A DNA stretch of 64,000 nt from Didymella arachidicola (Eukaryota > Ascomycota > Dothideomycetes > Pleosporales > Didymellaceae): contig CM049986.1 of NCBI GenBank assembly GCA_016630955.3, positions 2,790,001-2,854,000 on the forward strand, given 5' to 3'. Below are positions 32,027 to 42,946 of the stretch, one piece after another (the stretch's first letter is position 1; each line of letters begins with the position of its first letter). The notes below the pieces were generated by a model that saw nothing but the letters and a program-made list of their open reading frames with translations, did not search any database and had not been told where the DNA came from. Both the position numbers and the translations under genes were made by a program.

Positions 32027-33540
32027 ATGGCCCCATCGCGCACCATGACAGGTGACACTTTTACAGACGAAAAGACACCAGTATCGCCCACGAACACGGA
32101 TACAAGCACGCTACAGGGTGATGCAATCATCGAAATCAGGGAAGATAACGACCAAGTTGATCTCGAGGCCGCTCCCGTAGCCGCTGGGGAACATGCACAG
32201 CCCGGTAGGTCGTCCAAAGCCTAGCGTCAGCCACTGGCATCGGCTTACTCACACCTTTCCATCGTGTGCACCGATTACAGACGTGATATCACCGTGTCAT
32301 GCGTAACTTTACTTTGCATATTCTAACATCAAGCAGAAGACGAGAAACGACCGGGCTTCATACGGCGCGTAACAGGCTCGTTCAAGATCACGCCAGAGCC
32401 TCCTCATGTGACTGAGACAAGAACACGCACACGTAAGCTCATTGATTTCGCCATGTGAACCTCGAAACTAAGATTCGCCATTAGTGGAGAATAACCCTAA
32501 TGGATTCCCGCGTCTTGCAACATTCCAAGCAAGTGACGCAAACTTTGGACTGTACAGATCGTACAGCTATCTGCACTCGCGTATCCTACTTGACTACCAA
32601 GATGAGATTACAGAACTAGAGAAAGAACTCGACAATTGTGATTGGGATGATTTCGACGAAGATCCCGAACGCCCCAAGACGCGACTCGCTGGGTCTGATG
32701 AAGATGGCGAACGAACACGGAGAACCGTTCTCCGAGAGATTAAGACAAAGTTAATGGAATACGGTATGTGATATGTCTGGATGTAGCTCGCACAGCTGAC
32801 CGTCACAGACGACGTGCTTATCAAAGTCCGCACACTCGAGTCCTTCCAGAGACCGTCTGATCGCGACTATCGCAGTGTGCGTCGGTACTACAACAACACG
32901 AAACCGCTGCATGATGGCGAGATGGAGTCGGTTCGTTGCAAAGAAGACATCGTGTCAATCAGCACCGGACGTGAACGCGCAGCTTTCGACGGCGGCGTTG
33001 AGACCTTGATCGGACAGGTCGACGGCACTGTTCAGAAATGGTTCAATCTGAAGCAGCCTCCTCTTTTGGTACGATGACGATCACCAGTCACAGCGACGCG
33101 GATTACTAACCTCACAACAGAAGTATTTCCGCACTCCTGAGCTGGCAGCAAAGACCAAGAACACAGACATTTCTTTGTACAGCGCGACACGCATCGACAA
33201 AATGGTCAACATATTCATCACATTCGTCATATTCATCCTCCTCATTGTTCCCATCGGTGAGTCCCACGCAGATTCCGACTGCAGAAAGCACGCTCTAACA
33301 GCACCCCCAGTCACCATGTACCAACTGACAAGCACGATCACGAATGATGGCAACACCCCCGCCAACACATACCACAACACCTTCAACGCAGTGGGTGTTT
33401 TGATCGTCTTTACCTTGCTCTTCAGCGCGGCCATGTCCGTCTTGACAAAAGCTGCGAGACATGAGATGTTCGCTGCTTCTGCGGCGTATTGTGCGATCCT
33501 GGTGGTGTTCATTGGCAACTTCACTGGGCCGAATAATTGA
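32027..33540 (+). CDS. DUF6594-type integral membrane protein, six exons
   Basis: Exons 32027-32204, 32337-32432, 32485-32763, 32809-33068, 33121-33256 and 33311-33540 give 392 aa. After a polar N-terminus (about 85 residues) comes the family block NGFPRLATFQASDANF, a helical charged region (LLDYQDEITELEKELD), and three hydrophobic segments at the C-terminus (VNIFITFVIFILLIVPI; TFNAVGVLIVFTLLFSAAMSVL; MFAASAAYCAILVVFIGNF). This is the arrangement of the fungal-expanded DUF6594 family, whose function is unknown. All splice sites are canonical and the reading frame is intact, in contrast to the neighbouring pseudogene. A role at a cell membrane is inferred from topology. Confidence 0.85.
32205..32336 (+). 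other. 132-nt intron 1 of the DUF6594 gene
   Basis: GTAGGT donor, TTCTAAC branch-like motif, GCAG acceptor. Longer than the other introns in the gene. Confidence 0.7.
32433..32484 (+). other. 52-nt intron 2 of the DUF6594 gene
   Basis: GTAAGC donor, AACTAAG branch-like motif, TTAG acceptor. Joins RTRT to LENNPNGFPRL. Confidence 0.8.
32764..32808 (+). other. 45-nt intron 3 of the DUF6594 gene
   Basis: GTATGT donor, GCTGAC branch-like motif, ACAG acceptor. Confidence 0.85.
33069..33120 (+). other. 52-nt intron 4 of the DUF6594 gene
   Basis: GTACGA donor, ACTAAC branch-like motif, ACAG acceptor. Confidence 0.85.
33257..33310 (+). other. 54-nt in-frame intron 5 of the DUF6594 gene
   Basis: GTGAGT donor, TCTAAC branch-like motif, CCAG acceptor. 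Lies within the first membrane segment; a frame without a stop crosses it, but the spliced segment is more hydrophobic. Confidence 0.8.
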
Positions 33541-34021
33541 GACCAATAGTTTACCATATCCAATGACCGACATGACATCTACGAGATCATGAGCTGAACC
33601 CCTGAATACTTAAGCATAATGAATTACTCCACAAGCCATGAAGCCTATTGAGCCTCTTCGTCCATCGGGGGAGTCGCCCTAGTACACGGTGGCATCAAGA
33701 AACCAAAGTGTACATAGCCACTATGTAGTCCAGTGAGGCTCTTACGAAAAGATGATGATTTGTTGCGCAGCACAGGCCTTTACATAGCAGCTATTCTAGA
33801 GCATCTAGCGTAGTCGCGCGTAGCTACACTTTTGCGCCTATATAGCCGCGACATAATTTCAGTCACTCGCAACTCAGCCATTTTGACTGCTATTCGTCAA
33901 ACGCTGCCCAGCCTTCACCGGATGTATGTGTGGCGGAATTGTGCGGGGTTGCGTGCATGACTGTTTCTACTACTGCCTCAAGCTGACAACTGCTGGCCTC
34001 CCACACTCATTCTCTGATTTC
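33541..34021. other. Intergenic region with a TATA-like box
   Basis: 481 bases before the pseudogene. TATATAG at 33839-33845, about 180 bases upstream of the former start codon, is a plausible TATA element. Nothing else is seen. Confidence 0.4.
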
Positions 34022-37000
34022 ATGTTTCAGAGCTTTTTGACTAGCACAGTCATCGAGATTCAGCGACAAGCATTTCCCAATCGCCAGCAGCCGCCTGTGA
34101 GTGCTCCATCAATCGACGGCCACTATGGACTCTGCTAATTTTGCAGCCAAAATTCAGGGCAGGCGATGTCGTGCAGGCCAGCATTGTCGAGGAAGCAAAA
34201 CGAGTGTGGAACGATTTCACGATACATATTGTTGCGTATAACTACCATCGTCCCTCATGGGTATACCAAATCAAAGACATCTCAACCGGGGAATTTTATA
34301 GAGAAGGTGAAAGTGTGCCAGAACATATGTTAAGAAAATTTCAGTCTCGAAGCGGGAACCTAGACAAGACAAGCACGAATGACCCAGTGACCGGGATTGA
34401 GCCCCCCATCACTCAGCCTCTCGGCGCGAGGGAAGAGCCTCGGAGCTATGGTTCAGATTTTCGGGGCGTCCCGCAGGTCACTAGCTCGACAGTCGGGAGC
34501 AAATCCATCGTGGACTCTGGATACGCTTCTGAGGAAAAGAAGACCGCCAAAGGCGATCAAGTAATTAGTCCCACCCACGCCTCTAGATCGACTGGAGACG
34601 ATACCGGATCCGTGTACTCGGATCAATCGAGTGTGGCTTCAGGTTTCAGAGATATGTATATTGCGGAAATTGCTGCAGACATACTGGAGCACATCTCGGG
34701 TGAAGTGGTGTCTGGCCAAGTTGGCTTGATGGATAGGCTATATGAGCAGCTGCCATGACTTCTGAAGAGATTTGCCATCGATTTGGCGAGCGTGGACAGA
34801 ACTCATGAGTCGCGTGACGCTATGGTATTCATCAGTGAATATCGCCAGTGGGTTCACAGGACTAAGTCATCTGTACTGTGGCACGCTAGCTGACTTCGTA
34901 CAGTGCGATCATCGCTCAGCTGCCAGAGACAAAAGCGCAGCCTGGACCATTGAAGAGAAGATTGACCATTGGCGTACTTTAGTCGACAAGGACATCCGAG
35001 CTGAAGTAGAAACCTTTATTGGAGTCAGCGACTTTTCAGAAGCTGCAGATGAGAATGACGAGGCTGAAGCCAATATGATTCCAACCTACAAGAATCTGAT
35101 CATCACGGGTCAGGCACATCAGTGGCTCAAGTCGTATCGAGCACGTAGTAATCACGGAACGTCCGGAACTAGGTGGCTATCAATCGATTGGTGAGATGAT
35201 CTTGGCCGATATCTCCGCTTCGCAGTCTCTCCGAGTGATAAGTCGTTCCCAAAATCCTGGGAAATACGAGGCACGATTCTCCATGTCGTGGAGTCCATCA
35301 ACCTTCTTCGAAGAGCAAGGCTACGACGTGGAATATGACGTTTTCTTACATCAAGCTATAGCTCTGACAGGCCGAGAGCACGACGCTTAGGCGACAACTG
35401 TCGAACAATATTTGCGTCAATGCTGGCCAAGGGTGTCCAATGCGCTCCTCGATGTTCTTGAAGCGGCCAAGACTTGCGCCTCCTTAGGTGTGTATCGTTG
35501 AGTCATACCTAGGTATAAAGGACGTTGTCTGACATATGGTTTTAGAAAAGGAAACAACGTTGCTGAAACTCATCTATCAGCAATCTGGGTATGAAGCTTT
35601 GATCTCTGTCATGGGTAATGCAGAAGCGATAGCAGAAGTCGGAGAGGCAATCTCATGGCTGGGCGCAGCATTGAGATCCTCAAACAGTGGCAAATTGAGC
35701 TCGTGCCGACCGAGCGCAGTTCTGAAGCAACAAGGAGACAGCTATCTTGCCTGGGATATTAGGCACTCCACTATCTATGTACCATTACCCGGTCCGGAAG
35801 ATGCAATCCGAGGAAGGTGTTGGGTTAGTCTGTTCCAGGAACCTACCCTGGTCAAAGGATTTCCAATTCTGAAAAAGCCCGCAGGTATTCTTGGACTGGA
35901 GATGAGACTGACCATCATGGCAGCTCTCGTTGACTCGCCAAGAATAACGAATTTTGCTGGAACTATCTTCATGAAAGGCTTCAGCAGCGCGTTGGTGTTG
36001 ACAAAGCACAGCAAGACAGCCTGTGCCTGGCACCTTCTCACTCAAGAAGATGGGACGCACCTATCTTATGACGATCCCAGAGTTAAAGCACTCTCACCCG
36101 TACAAGGAGATACGCTCAAAATTCATGAATTGGAGTCAGCGAGACATTTCGTCGGGTGGTGCTCCCGTGTCCGAGCCCTGACTGGTAAGTAACTGTCGAC
36201 TTGACCTGCAACACACGTGTGGAATAACGACTCTTCGGGCTTACCCGAAGCGTCATATGACATTAGTCAAAGTAAACTGTCGAGGACAAAACCGGGGTTC
36301 GCCTTCGAAAAGGTATCCATTTCCGGTGGCAAGTTTCTCTCCGTCGGACTATCAGGCGCCTTCGGCAAGAAAGACAAGGACATCGTGAGTTCTCGAACAC
36401 ACTACAAGGACCAACTTGAGTGGATTGCAGATAAGTATGTCGTGCTCTTTGACGTTGTTGATCGCCGGGCCTGGCTTGTCGATGGAATTAGCGCTCTTCT
36501 GTACCGTACCTGGTACGTGCATCTCTGAGACATGGAGCAACCAATGATTTCAAGGACTATTTCATGTTCAGGTCAGAGCATATGGCACCTATCGACAACT
36601 CAAAGGTCGGCAAGCAAGCAGCCATTTCAGTCCTGATGAACGCACACAATTAAAATCTCCCACTGCACAAAAGCACAAACGAAGATTTCGAAGAAACCAC
36701 AATCGGACAGGGACTCGAACCAAGCCAAGCTACCATAACTCACAAAAAGAAGACGACCCATTATCGTCTGAAGGATCGGGTCGACGAACTTTACCATGTG
36801 CTCGAACAAATGATCACATATCAGTCTCAGTCCAGTACTGAAGATGGTATCGCTTTCAAAGTCAGAAAAAGCCCGCGTGAACGGCTTGAAGGCTACGACT
36901 TCACAGACATCGCGATGGACCACGACCCCATTCGACCTCGGTTCATCACGTTGAGATCGGTCGGCAAGGGCTGGGTGGACCTGGTGCGAGAGATTGACGC

Positions 37001-37643
37001 AACGATACTGTTCGGCTCGGGATTTGGCGAGTTGCTGAAGCCAGCAGGCAAGACCGGCAACTGCGGTTGATGGACAAAGGTACCAACAGGTAGCGACCAT
37101 CTCGCTGTTTCAGTTTTGGATATGGAAGGCATCATAAGCAGGTGGGGCAACAAAGCCGGTGCCTCATGGCAACTTGTCGACAACGTCTATTGACATTGTC
37201 CAGACAAATTATTCGAGTCGTGTCAGTGCGAAGCAGACTCGACACGGAGCCACTGCGATCGAGTGCAAGTCCTGCTTCCGCCCAAATTATTGGGCGTCTT
37301 CAAGCGAAAATTGAAGAGTCCCGCTGCTTTAGAAGGGCAGGGTGCTGTCGTCTTTGGGCATAGCAGAACGCTTCCATTGATATGGGACGAGCATGGTGGA
37401 GTGCAGGAAGGAGTCCCGGATGAGCTTGTCGACTCTATGCGTGACACTTGTGGTGAGTCTGAGACTTCGTCATCTCGGGAGAGTGACAAGCATCTCAGAG
37501 CGAACTCAACACGTACCACGTCTGGCGTGGAGATACCCCAAACCCCGCCATCTACGCAGGCAAGTTTGACACTCATTTTCGACAAGCGTTCGAGAAGTCC
37601 ATCTCGACTTCAAACTCTGAAAGAGATTGCGAGACTTCATTGA
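34022..37643 (+). pseudogene. Decayed NLR-like fungal protein (N-terminal portion only)
   Basis: A succession of coding blocks reads as one large protein once introns at 34097-34146, 35488-35545 and 36185-36250 are removed. Recognisable blocks are an SH3-like module (KFRAGDVVQ), DDTGSVYSDQSS, YIAEIAADIL, a helical segment (LLKRFAIDLASV, RDAMVFISEYR), WLGAALRSS, LVKGFPI, GWCSRVRAL, FEKVSISGGKFLSVG, VDRRAWLVDG, GKGWVDLVREI and QVLLPPKLL. I recall this series from the front half of fungal NLR-like proteins that carry nucleoside-phosphorylase or NACHT and repeat domains; none of those later domains is found here. Damage: in-frame stops at 34756, 35388, 36651, 37068 and 37191, a frameshift near 35145 and a 5-bp duplication at 36501-36510. 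A further frame change near 34870 is unresolved. Confidence 0.75.
36501..36510. repeat. 5-bp tandem duplication GTACC-GTACC
   Basis: Two perfect adjacent copies. The frame before it reads GISALLY and the frame after it reads LVRASLRHG, as expected in the family if one copy is taken away, so the duplication explains the frame loss. Confidence 0.8.
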
Positions 37644-38127
37644 ATCAAGATATGCACGCTCAGCTGTCGCTTTTCTTACCAGTAAAGATGTATTCAACGA
37701 CTTGTTCGTTCTCACTCGATACGCCAAAGCTTGCCAAATAGCGCGTCGATCTCTTGATTTCTTCTACACTACAGTCACTCCCTGGCGATGTCTTGACAAC
37801 GCACTTCCCTCTGGAAGGGTTGCCAGAGCAATAGTACTATTTGCCCTATGTGGCAAAGAAAATGGATCACGCAATGTATCGACCGCTTTGTTCATCGGAC
37901 TGCATTAAAATCATCGAAACAGTAATATGCTAGGATGGGCATCTGTCCAGGTTGTGCGATGGAGGAATATATGTCAGTTGACCGATCCCATCCATTTACT
38001 AATCCCCTAGGTAAACCTCACCTGTCAGCCGGACCTACAGCAAAAACACAAGATCCTCAACTCCGGCATCATATTTTGGAAATCTCGTTCACGACTGACA
38101 TCAACTACTTGCGAACCCTATTCTAAA
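37644..38127. other. Flank of the pseudogene, no gene recognised
   Basis: 484 bases up to the P450 stop. A 93-codon frame at 37627-37908 has ordinary composition but no motif. It may be further remnant of the pseudogene. Confidence 0.35.
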
Positions 38128-39845
38128 TCACTCCTTGGCCTCCTTCATTCTAACCTTGACTCCATCCGCTGGGCACCCAGTCAAGCTAAGCTTTGTCCTA
38201 AAATACCCCTGTCCACCATTCTCCACGCTGTCCCAGCTGTTGCTGACGCCAACAACCTCCTCAAAGCGCTGCGCAAGTCTCACAAGCACGTAACCAGCCT
38301 CGGTAAGAGCAAACTACCAATTTATCAGCCACAATCACCAAGCATGTCAAAGAGTGTGCTCACCTGCTGCCCAATACAAATCCTCGGCCCGCCGTTGAAA
38401 GGCAGATACTCAAACCCACTCTTCCTCCCGTCCCAGCGCTCAGGCCGGAACTCATCTGCGTCCTCGCCCCACAGATCCTTGCGTCGCTGAATCACGTATA
38501 CGCTATAATCGACCTGCGTACCCTTGCGCACATACACGGGCTTGTCACCGTTCACACCGCCACCGGTGGGCAGTGTGGTATCCTTGAGCGCCCTGCGGCC
38601 GTCTAGCGGGACCACGGGGTGCAGGCGCAAAGTCTCGTTGAGGACCCATTGGAGGTAATTGCAGGACTTGAGGCTGGAGAAGGTGATGTTGCGGGGGTTG
38701 GTGTAGGTGCCAAACTCTTCCAGTACAATATTGCGCAGTTTCCGGTACACCTCGGGATGCTTGATGAACAGCATGTACGTGAATGAAAGCAGTGAGGCGG
38801 TGGTGTCGCGGCCGGCGAGTAGGATGGAGATCATGTGTGCGCGCAGCTCGATGGGGTCGCGTGTGGACTGTGCGAGGGCGTCGAGGAGGACGTATTTCTG
38901 CTTTTCAGTGGAGTTACGTTTCTCAGTTGCTTTTTCTTGTCGCAATGCTATCTGTACGTAGTGGTCGATGAATGCCCAGCAGACGTCGCGGTGGTGTCGG
39001 AATGTCTTGTCTCGTGCGAGGAACGCAAGTTCGCCTAGACGCGTGGCCGTTGCGACACTGGCTTGTGCTGCGTCAAATGAAGTTGCAAATTCTTTCTCGC
39101 TGACTGCCATAGGTGGTCGGGCTGAGGCGTAATCCGGGAGGGCTGTGAGTTGCGAGTCAACGCTCTCGCCGAATAAGAACTCCGTAGCAGAGTCGATTGT
39201 CAGTCTGAAGAACAGAGGCTGGATATCTGTGACGTCTGTCCAGCCATCTGCTTTGACTTGGATCACACGCATGAAATTCTTCACGTGCTCTTCCTCAAGA
39301 TCGAGGTCGCTGACTTGCTCGCGAGCGAACTGAGGTCGAAGCATGTTGCGGGCATGTTGCCATTCGGCACCATCTGTAGAGAACTGTGGTACCAGTCAAC
39401 ATCAGTCTGGAAGCTTCCGAGATGACATGCTTACGATTCCTTGTCCGAGTAAAGCAGAAAAGTTAACGTTCCTCTTCTCGCCCAAACCGAAGTCCTTGAA
39501 CTGTGTGGCAAGGATTGCCTGGACGTTCTTGGGATTAGTGGTGAATATGCTCCTGACACCCAAAAGCTTTTGATTGAAAGTCGTGATGTTTCTCCCCTTG
39601 TCGACGCACTCTTGATCAACGCGGCCCTTGATGTAGTCTGGAATGATGAATTTCTTGTCGGCTGCGATCATCCTCGACACGCTGCGAATGCCCTGGAAGT
39701 CCACGAGGTCGAATTCGGCTGCAGGCTCGCAGCCCAGCCTCCTGGCCTCATTGCGGTAATAGCGCTCGGTGAGAAGGAGAGAAACAAGCTTGTACAGGAC
39801 GAACGATCCGCCTGCCCAGAGGGCGAGGAGAATGGAGTTGTGCAT
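38128..39845 (-). CDS. Cytochrome P450, CYP52-like
   Basis: Three exons (39845-39435, 39383-38364, 38313-38128) give 538 aa from the ATG at 39845. It starts with one membrane anchor (ILLALWAGGSFVLYKLVSLLL). The I-helix has AGRDTTAS, the K-helix NETLRLHP, and the heme-binding loop FNGGPRICIGQQ contains the Cys thiolate ligand; all are intact. The short RYYRNEARRLGC segment after the anchor and the sequence around the heme loop resemble CYP52-type alkane/fatty-acid omega-hydroxylases of the endoplasmic reticulum. It is not next to any polyketide or peptide synthetase, so a general fatty-acid role is the most economical guess. Confidence 0.9.
38314..38363 (-). other. 50-nt intron 2 of the P450 gene
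   Basis: GTGAGC donor, GGCTGAT branch-like motif, GTAG acceptor. Joins ICIGQQ to FALTEAGYVLVRL. Confidence 0.85.
39384..39434 (-). other. 51-nt intron 1 of the P450 gene
   Basis: GTAAGC donor, TTGACT branch-like motif, ACAG acceptor. Joins LLGQGI to FSTDGAEWQHARNMLRP. Confidence 0.85.
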
Positions 39846-40861
39846 GACGTGTGTCAAGGTCCACGCCGCCGTGTATCTGTTTTGGGAGGAAATAGGCGCT
39901 CTGAATCTTCAGATTCGAGCTACGTAGATGCTGTAAATCAAGCAGCAGTCAGCATCTTAATGGCAATGTCGCATTTGCCGCATCGAGCTCTTCTTATGTC
40001 CGCTGCGGCACGCATCTGTCGTACCCCATGTCGCCGTTTCCTAGTCGTGCCGCTAATGGCTGTTGGACCCTCTTTCCGCCGCTGTTAGCGGGTCTAAACG
40101 CTCTGTTTGACTTCGTCTGACGAGAGCATGCTACCCCTTCTCCTTGATTGGTCCATAGCGCAACCTTTGCCTGATTCTTCTTTGCATGCGACGGCCAAGT
40201 GTCTCGTTCGCTTTTTCGGACTCCTCGAGGAGTACGAACACAACACGTGGATTTGATTGGCATGTTCGCAGCACGCGGAGGCGGACCAACTTTCAGGCCG
40301 CCTGTGTAATGTGCTAGCAGACTCCGCAATGCGGATGCGTCAACGCCGCGGAGCTCTTGTGTGCCTCTCCCCGAGCAATCGAAAATTTGCGAGTGGACCA
40401 TAAGAGGGTCGTGAAACGGCAACTAGGCAGCGGTGATTATTGTGGCTAGCGGTGGCCGATTCGTAGTCGCTCAGTGAACCCCCTTTGGAGGCATCATCTT
40501 GCACTCCGGACAAGGTGGTCCGTGGCGCCAAGGATACCGAACATCCGTTCATGTTGACCGCGGCACCGCACGCTAGCAATTACCAATCGAACGCAAGATA
40601 TTACACGACGTTTCGGGAGTGAATCCGGCGAGTGAGAAAGTGCGTGACACAGCACTGTGTTACGTCAAGGAGCTGATGTTGGTGTTGTGGGCAGCTGCAT
40701 GCAGGCCATGAGGCGCCTTTAGCGAGCGCCATCGCGTGGATATCATCACTCTGGTAAATTCTGGTTGAACTGTGATCACAACATCTACCAGCCTTGCGAT
40801 GCATGGGCCTGTCTACGAGATACATTGTTGTTACAAAGTCAAACACTCCATACATGTGCAT
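39846..40861. other. 1.0-kb intergenic region upstream of the P450 gene
   Basis: No convincing coding frame, RNA gene or repeat was recognised. It contains the P450 promoter and the 3' flank of the mitochondrial factor gene. Confidence 0.4.
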
Positions 40862-42946
40862 CTAGCTTAGTTCACCCTGCCCAGATGCCAACCCTTTCCA
40901 CCTAAAATATTTGCTGTGATCACTGCCTGGCTCTTTGAATGGCCAATCACGATACGCCATTACGAGCTGCTCTACCATCTCGCTCGTCAGAACTCTGACC
41001 CTGAGATGCTTCATCTGCAATCTCCCCCCCTTATCAGGATCCGTGAGCGCGGGACAATTGGACATGATCTCCGCAGCGCCGTGCTGCATCTTATTCAGCG
41101 CATCGGGCAAGGACGCCGACGGGACCGCGTACAAAGCATACACGAAGTCGTGCAACCATTCGTACCAGTCCTTCGTTTCACCGGGTGGCCGGGCGTGCGG
41201 TGTTGAGCTGATGAGCGAGAGGCGATTCGGGGGCCACACTTCCTCGGGCTGCATGGTGAGCGGCTCGAATCCGCGGCGGTCCCATTGCAAGCGTGGATGT
41301 GGTGGGAAGCGGAGAGAGATGCGGTCGTCGAGGCTTGCGGTCGGGACAGCTTTGTAGTTTGTCACAATGCGGCTGGTAGCTTGTTCCCATTGCTTGTCCA
41401 AATTCTCTATTTGTTTGAGGAGGGCATCTTTCTTGGGCGTGCCATCTGCCAAGCGTAATGCAGCGCATTCTTTGATATACAGTTGTTCGCCAATATCGGC
41501 AACTTCTTCGAGTTGTTCAAGTTTGGCGACGGCGGAGCGGTCTGCTGATTTGCCGAGAGAGAAGGAGTGGGCTTCTTCGCGGGCAGGATGGTCTTCGCGT
41601 CCTTTGAAAAAACTCCAGGTCTTCTTCTTTGTAGGATCTCTACCGTTTCCTATAGCCTCGAAATCTACATCAGGATATTTGGCTTGCAAAGCGATGAGAC
41701 GGTCAACGTGCTCAAATTGCTGATTACTGAGCAGTCCTGTGGGTGTAGTCCCCTCTTTGTGTTTTGTCAACAAATAATCATGGAGCCACCCAAACTTGAC
41801 CTGGCCAGTCCCCTCGTATTTCTTCTCAATCTCGGCGGCAATCTTGTGCATGGTGTCCTCGCGGTGTGAGGGTAGTGACATGCCGTTTGCTCTTGCCCGT
41901 TGTATTGCACGCACTGTGCTCTCAATCTCGTACTGAGGAGAGCGACCGGGTGAGCCCTTGCCCGTGCCTCTAGGCCCGCGAGGTCCTTCCACTATTATCT
42001 CCATGCTCTGGGTCATCTCCAACAAGGCGTTGTTCTTGAGAAACCTGGCTGCGGACTTGGCAATAATTGGCTCGAATTCGCTGGAGTTTACCCACAGCAA
42101 TGTGCGTACGCGGCCATATGAGTGGATATAATCGTTGGATCGTATGGCTGACGAAAAGAGGTTGTACAGCTGTTTTGCCATCGAGTCGAACGACAAGCCA
42201 GGCAGCACTGGGTCCCATGCCAACATGCCTGTGACCAGGAGCGTCTTGTTCAAGCCTTGTCCGGCTGTGTCTTGGGGATCAACGCGAGTCTGGCCCGGGA
42301 AGACATTCTCGGCGACCAATTCAGCGTAGTAGTCCAAATCAGTGGTCGGTTTCTGCACTAGTTTGTATGTCGAGTCCGGCGCATCGAGGAGTGGATCGAG
42401 AAAGGGCTTGAATCGCTCGTAGGACGGTTCCATGAGAACGTGGCTGCGGGGCTGGAGGAAGTCGTGGAGCTTCTGCGACCACAGCCCAGCGCCAGGGTTT
42501 ATGTCGAGGATGTCACATCCCTTGTGGATCTCCAGGCTTTTCCCGTAGTACTTCAAGACATCGTCTGCGGGGGGCTCGTCAGCATGCGTCGGCAGCACCC
42601 AGGCCAGACTCGACGTACCACATAGGTCGGGACTTACAATCTGGGTCCTCGCATGGTGATTAGTAGCGGTCTTCCGCTTTGTTTTGAGCGCTGGTTTATT
42701 TCTTCGCACGTGCACTTCTTCTGTTTCTGGGTGAACCTTCTCAAGCAACTGGACCGACAACGGGTACTTGTCAGTCGTGCGCAGTGTCTCAGCGTTCCAA
42801 TGGTCTTTTATGCCCAGCCTGTTCGACTTTGCGGAAATCTGCGCACATCTGAATATTACTCCAGCCAACCCTGGATGCGCTGTCGCCTGGACCGCGCATG
42901 TCTTCAATCGTAGTGACGACGGTCGTGCCGTCGATATGCGGATCAT
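40862..42946 (-). CDS. Mitochondrial transcription factor / rRNA dimethylase-like protein (MTF1-type)
   Basis: Two exons (42946-42619, 42564-40862) give 676 aa. The N-terminus is basic, hydroxylated and free of acids for 30 residues (MIRISTARPSSLRLK), a typical mitochondrial presequence. After the splice the SAM-fold signature reads DDVLKYYGKSL and CDILDINPGAGLWSQKL, then HVLMEPSYERFKPFL, as in KsgA/Dim1-related mitochondrial transcription factors. The extra 54-nt stretch between SPDLC and DDVLKY has canonical splice signals. The long charged middle and C-terminal regions are larger than in yeast Mtf1 (about 340 aa) but usual for filamentous fungi. Role as an mtRNA-polymerase cofactor is inferred. 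Confidence 0.75.
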   Translation of the reverse strand: MIRISTARPSSLRLKTCAVQATAHPGLAGVIFRCAQISAKSNRLGIKDHWNAETLRTTDKYPLSVQLLEKVHPETEEVHVRRNKPALKTKRKTATNHHARTQIVSPDLCGTSSLAWVLPTHADEPPADDVLKYYGKSLEIHKGCDILDINPGAGLWSQKLHDFLQPRSHVLMEPSYERFKPFLDPLLDAPDSTYKLVQKPTTDLDYYAELVAENVFPGQTRVDPQDTAGQGLNKTLLVTGMLAWDPVLPGLSFDSMAKQLYNLFSSAIRSNDYIHSYGRVRTLLWVNSSEFEPIIAKSAARFLKNNALLEMTQSMEIIVEGPRGPRGTGKGSPGRSPQYEIESTVRAIQRARANGMSLPSHREDTMHKIAAEIEKKYEGTGQVKFGWLHDYLLTKHKEGTTPTGLLSNQQFEHVDRLIALQAKYPDVDFEAIGNGRDPTKKKTWSFFKGREDHPAREEAHSFSLGKSADRSAVAKLEQLEEVADIGEQLYIKECAALRLADGTPKKDALLKQIENLDKQWEQATSRIVTNYKAVPTASLDDRISLRFPPHPRLQWDRRGFEPLTMQPEEVWPPNRLSLISSTPHARPPGETKDWYEWLHDFVYALYAVPSASLPDALNKMQHGAAEIMSNCPALTDPDKGGRLQMKHLRVRVLTSEMVEQLVMAYRDWPFKEPGSDHSKYFRWKGLASGQGELS
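42565..42618 (-). other. 54-nt in-frame intron in the mitochondrial factor gene
   Basis: GTACGT donor, GCTGAC branch-like motif, GCAG acceptor, no internal stop and a length divisible by three. Removal brings SPDLC next to DDVLKYYG. Confidence 0.8.

Noticed and set aside
34756..34758. TGA in the NLR-like gene read as selenocysteine or as an intron
   Set aside because: Fungi of this group are not known to use selenocysteine, no suitable splice sites surround the codon, and several other lesions follow.
33541..38127. Treating each open block at 34.1-37.9 kb as a separate small gene
   Set aside because: The blocks line up in order as consecutive parts of one known protein pattern and share introns and frame, so one broken gene is more economical.
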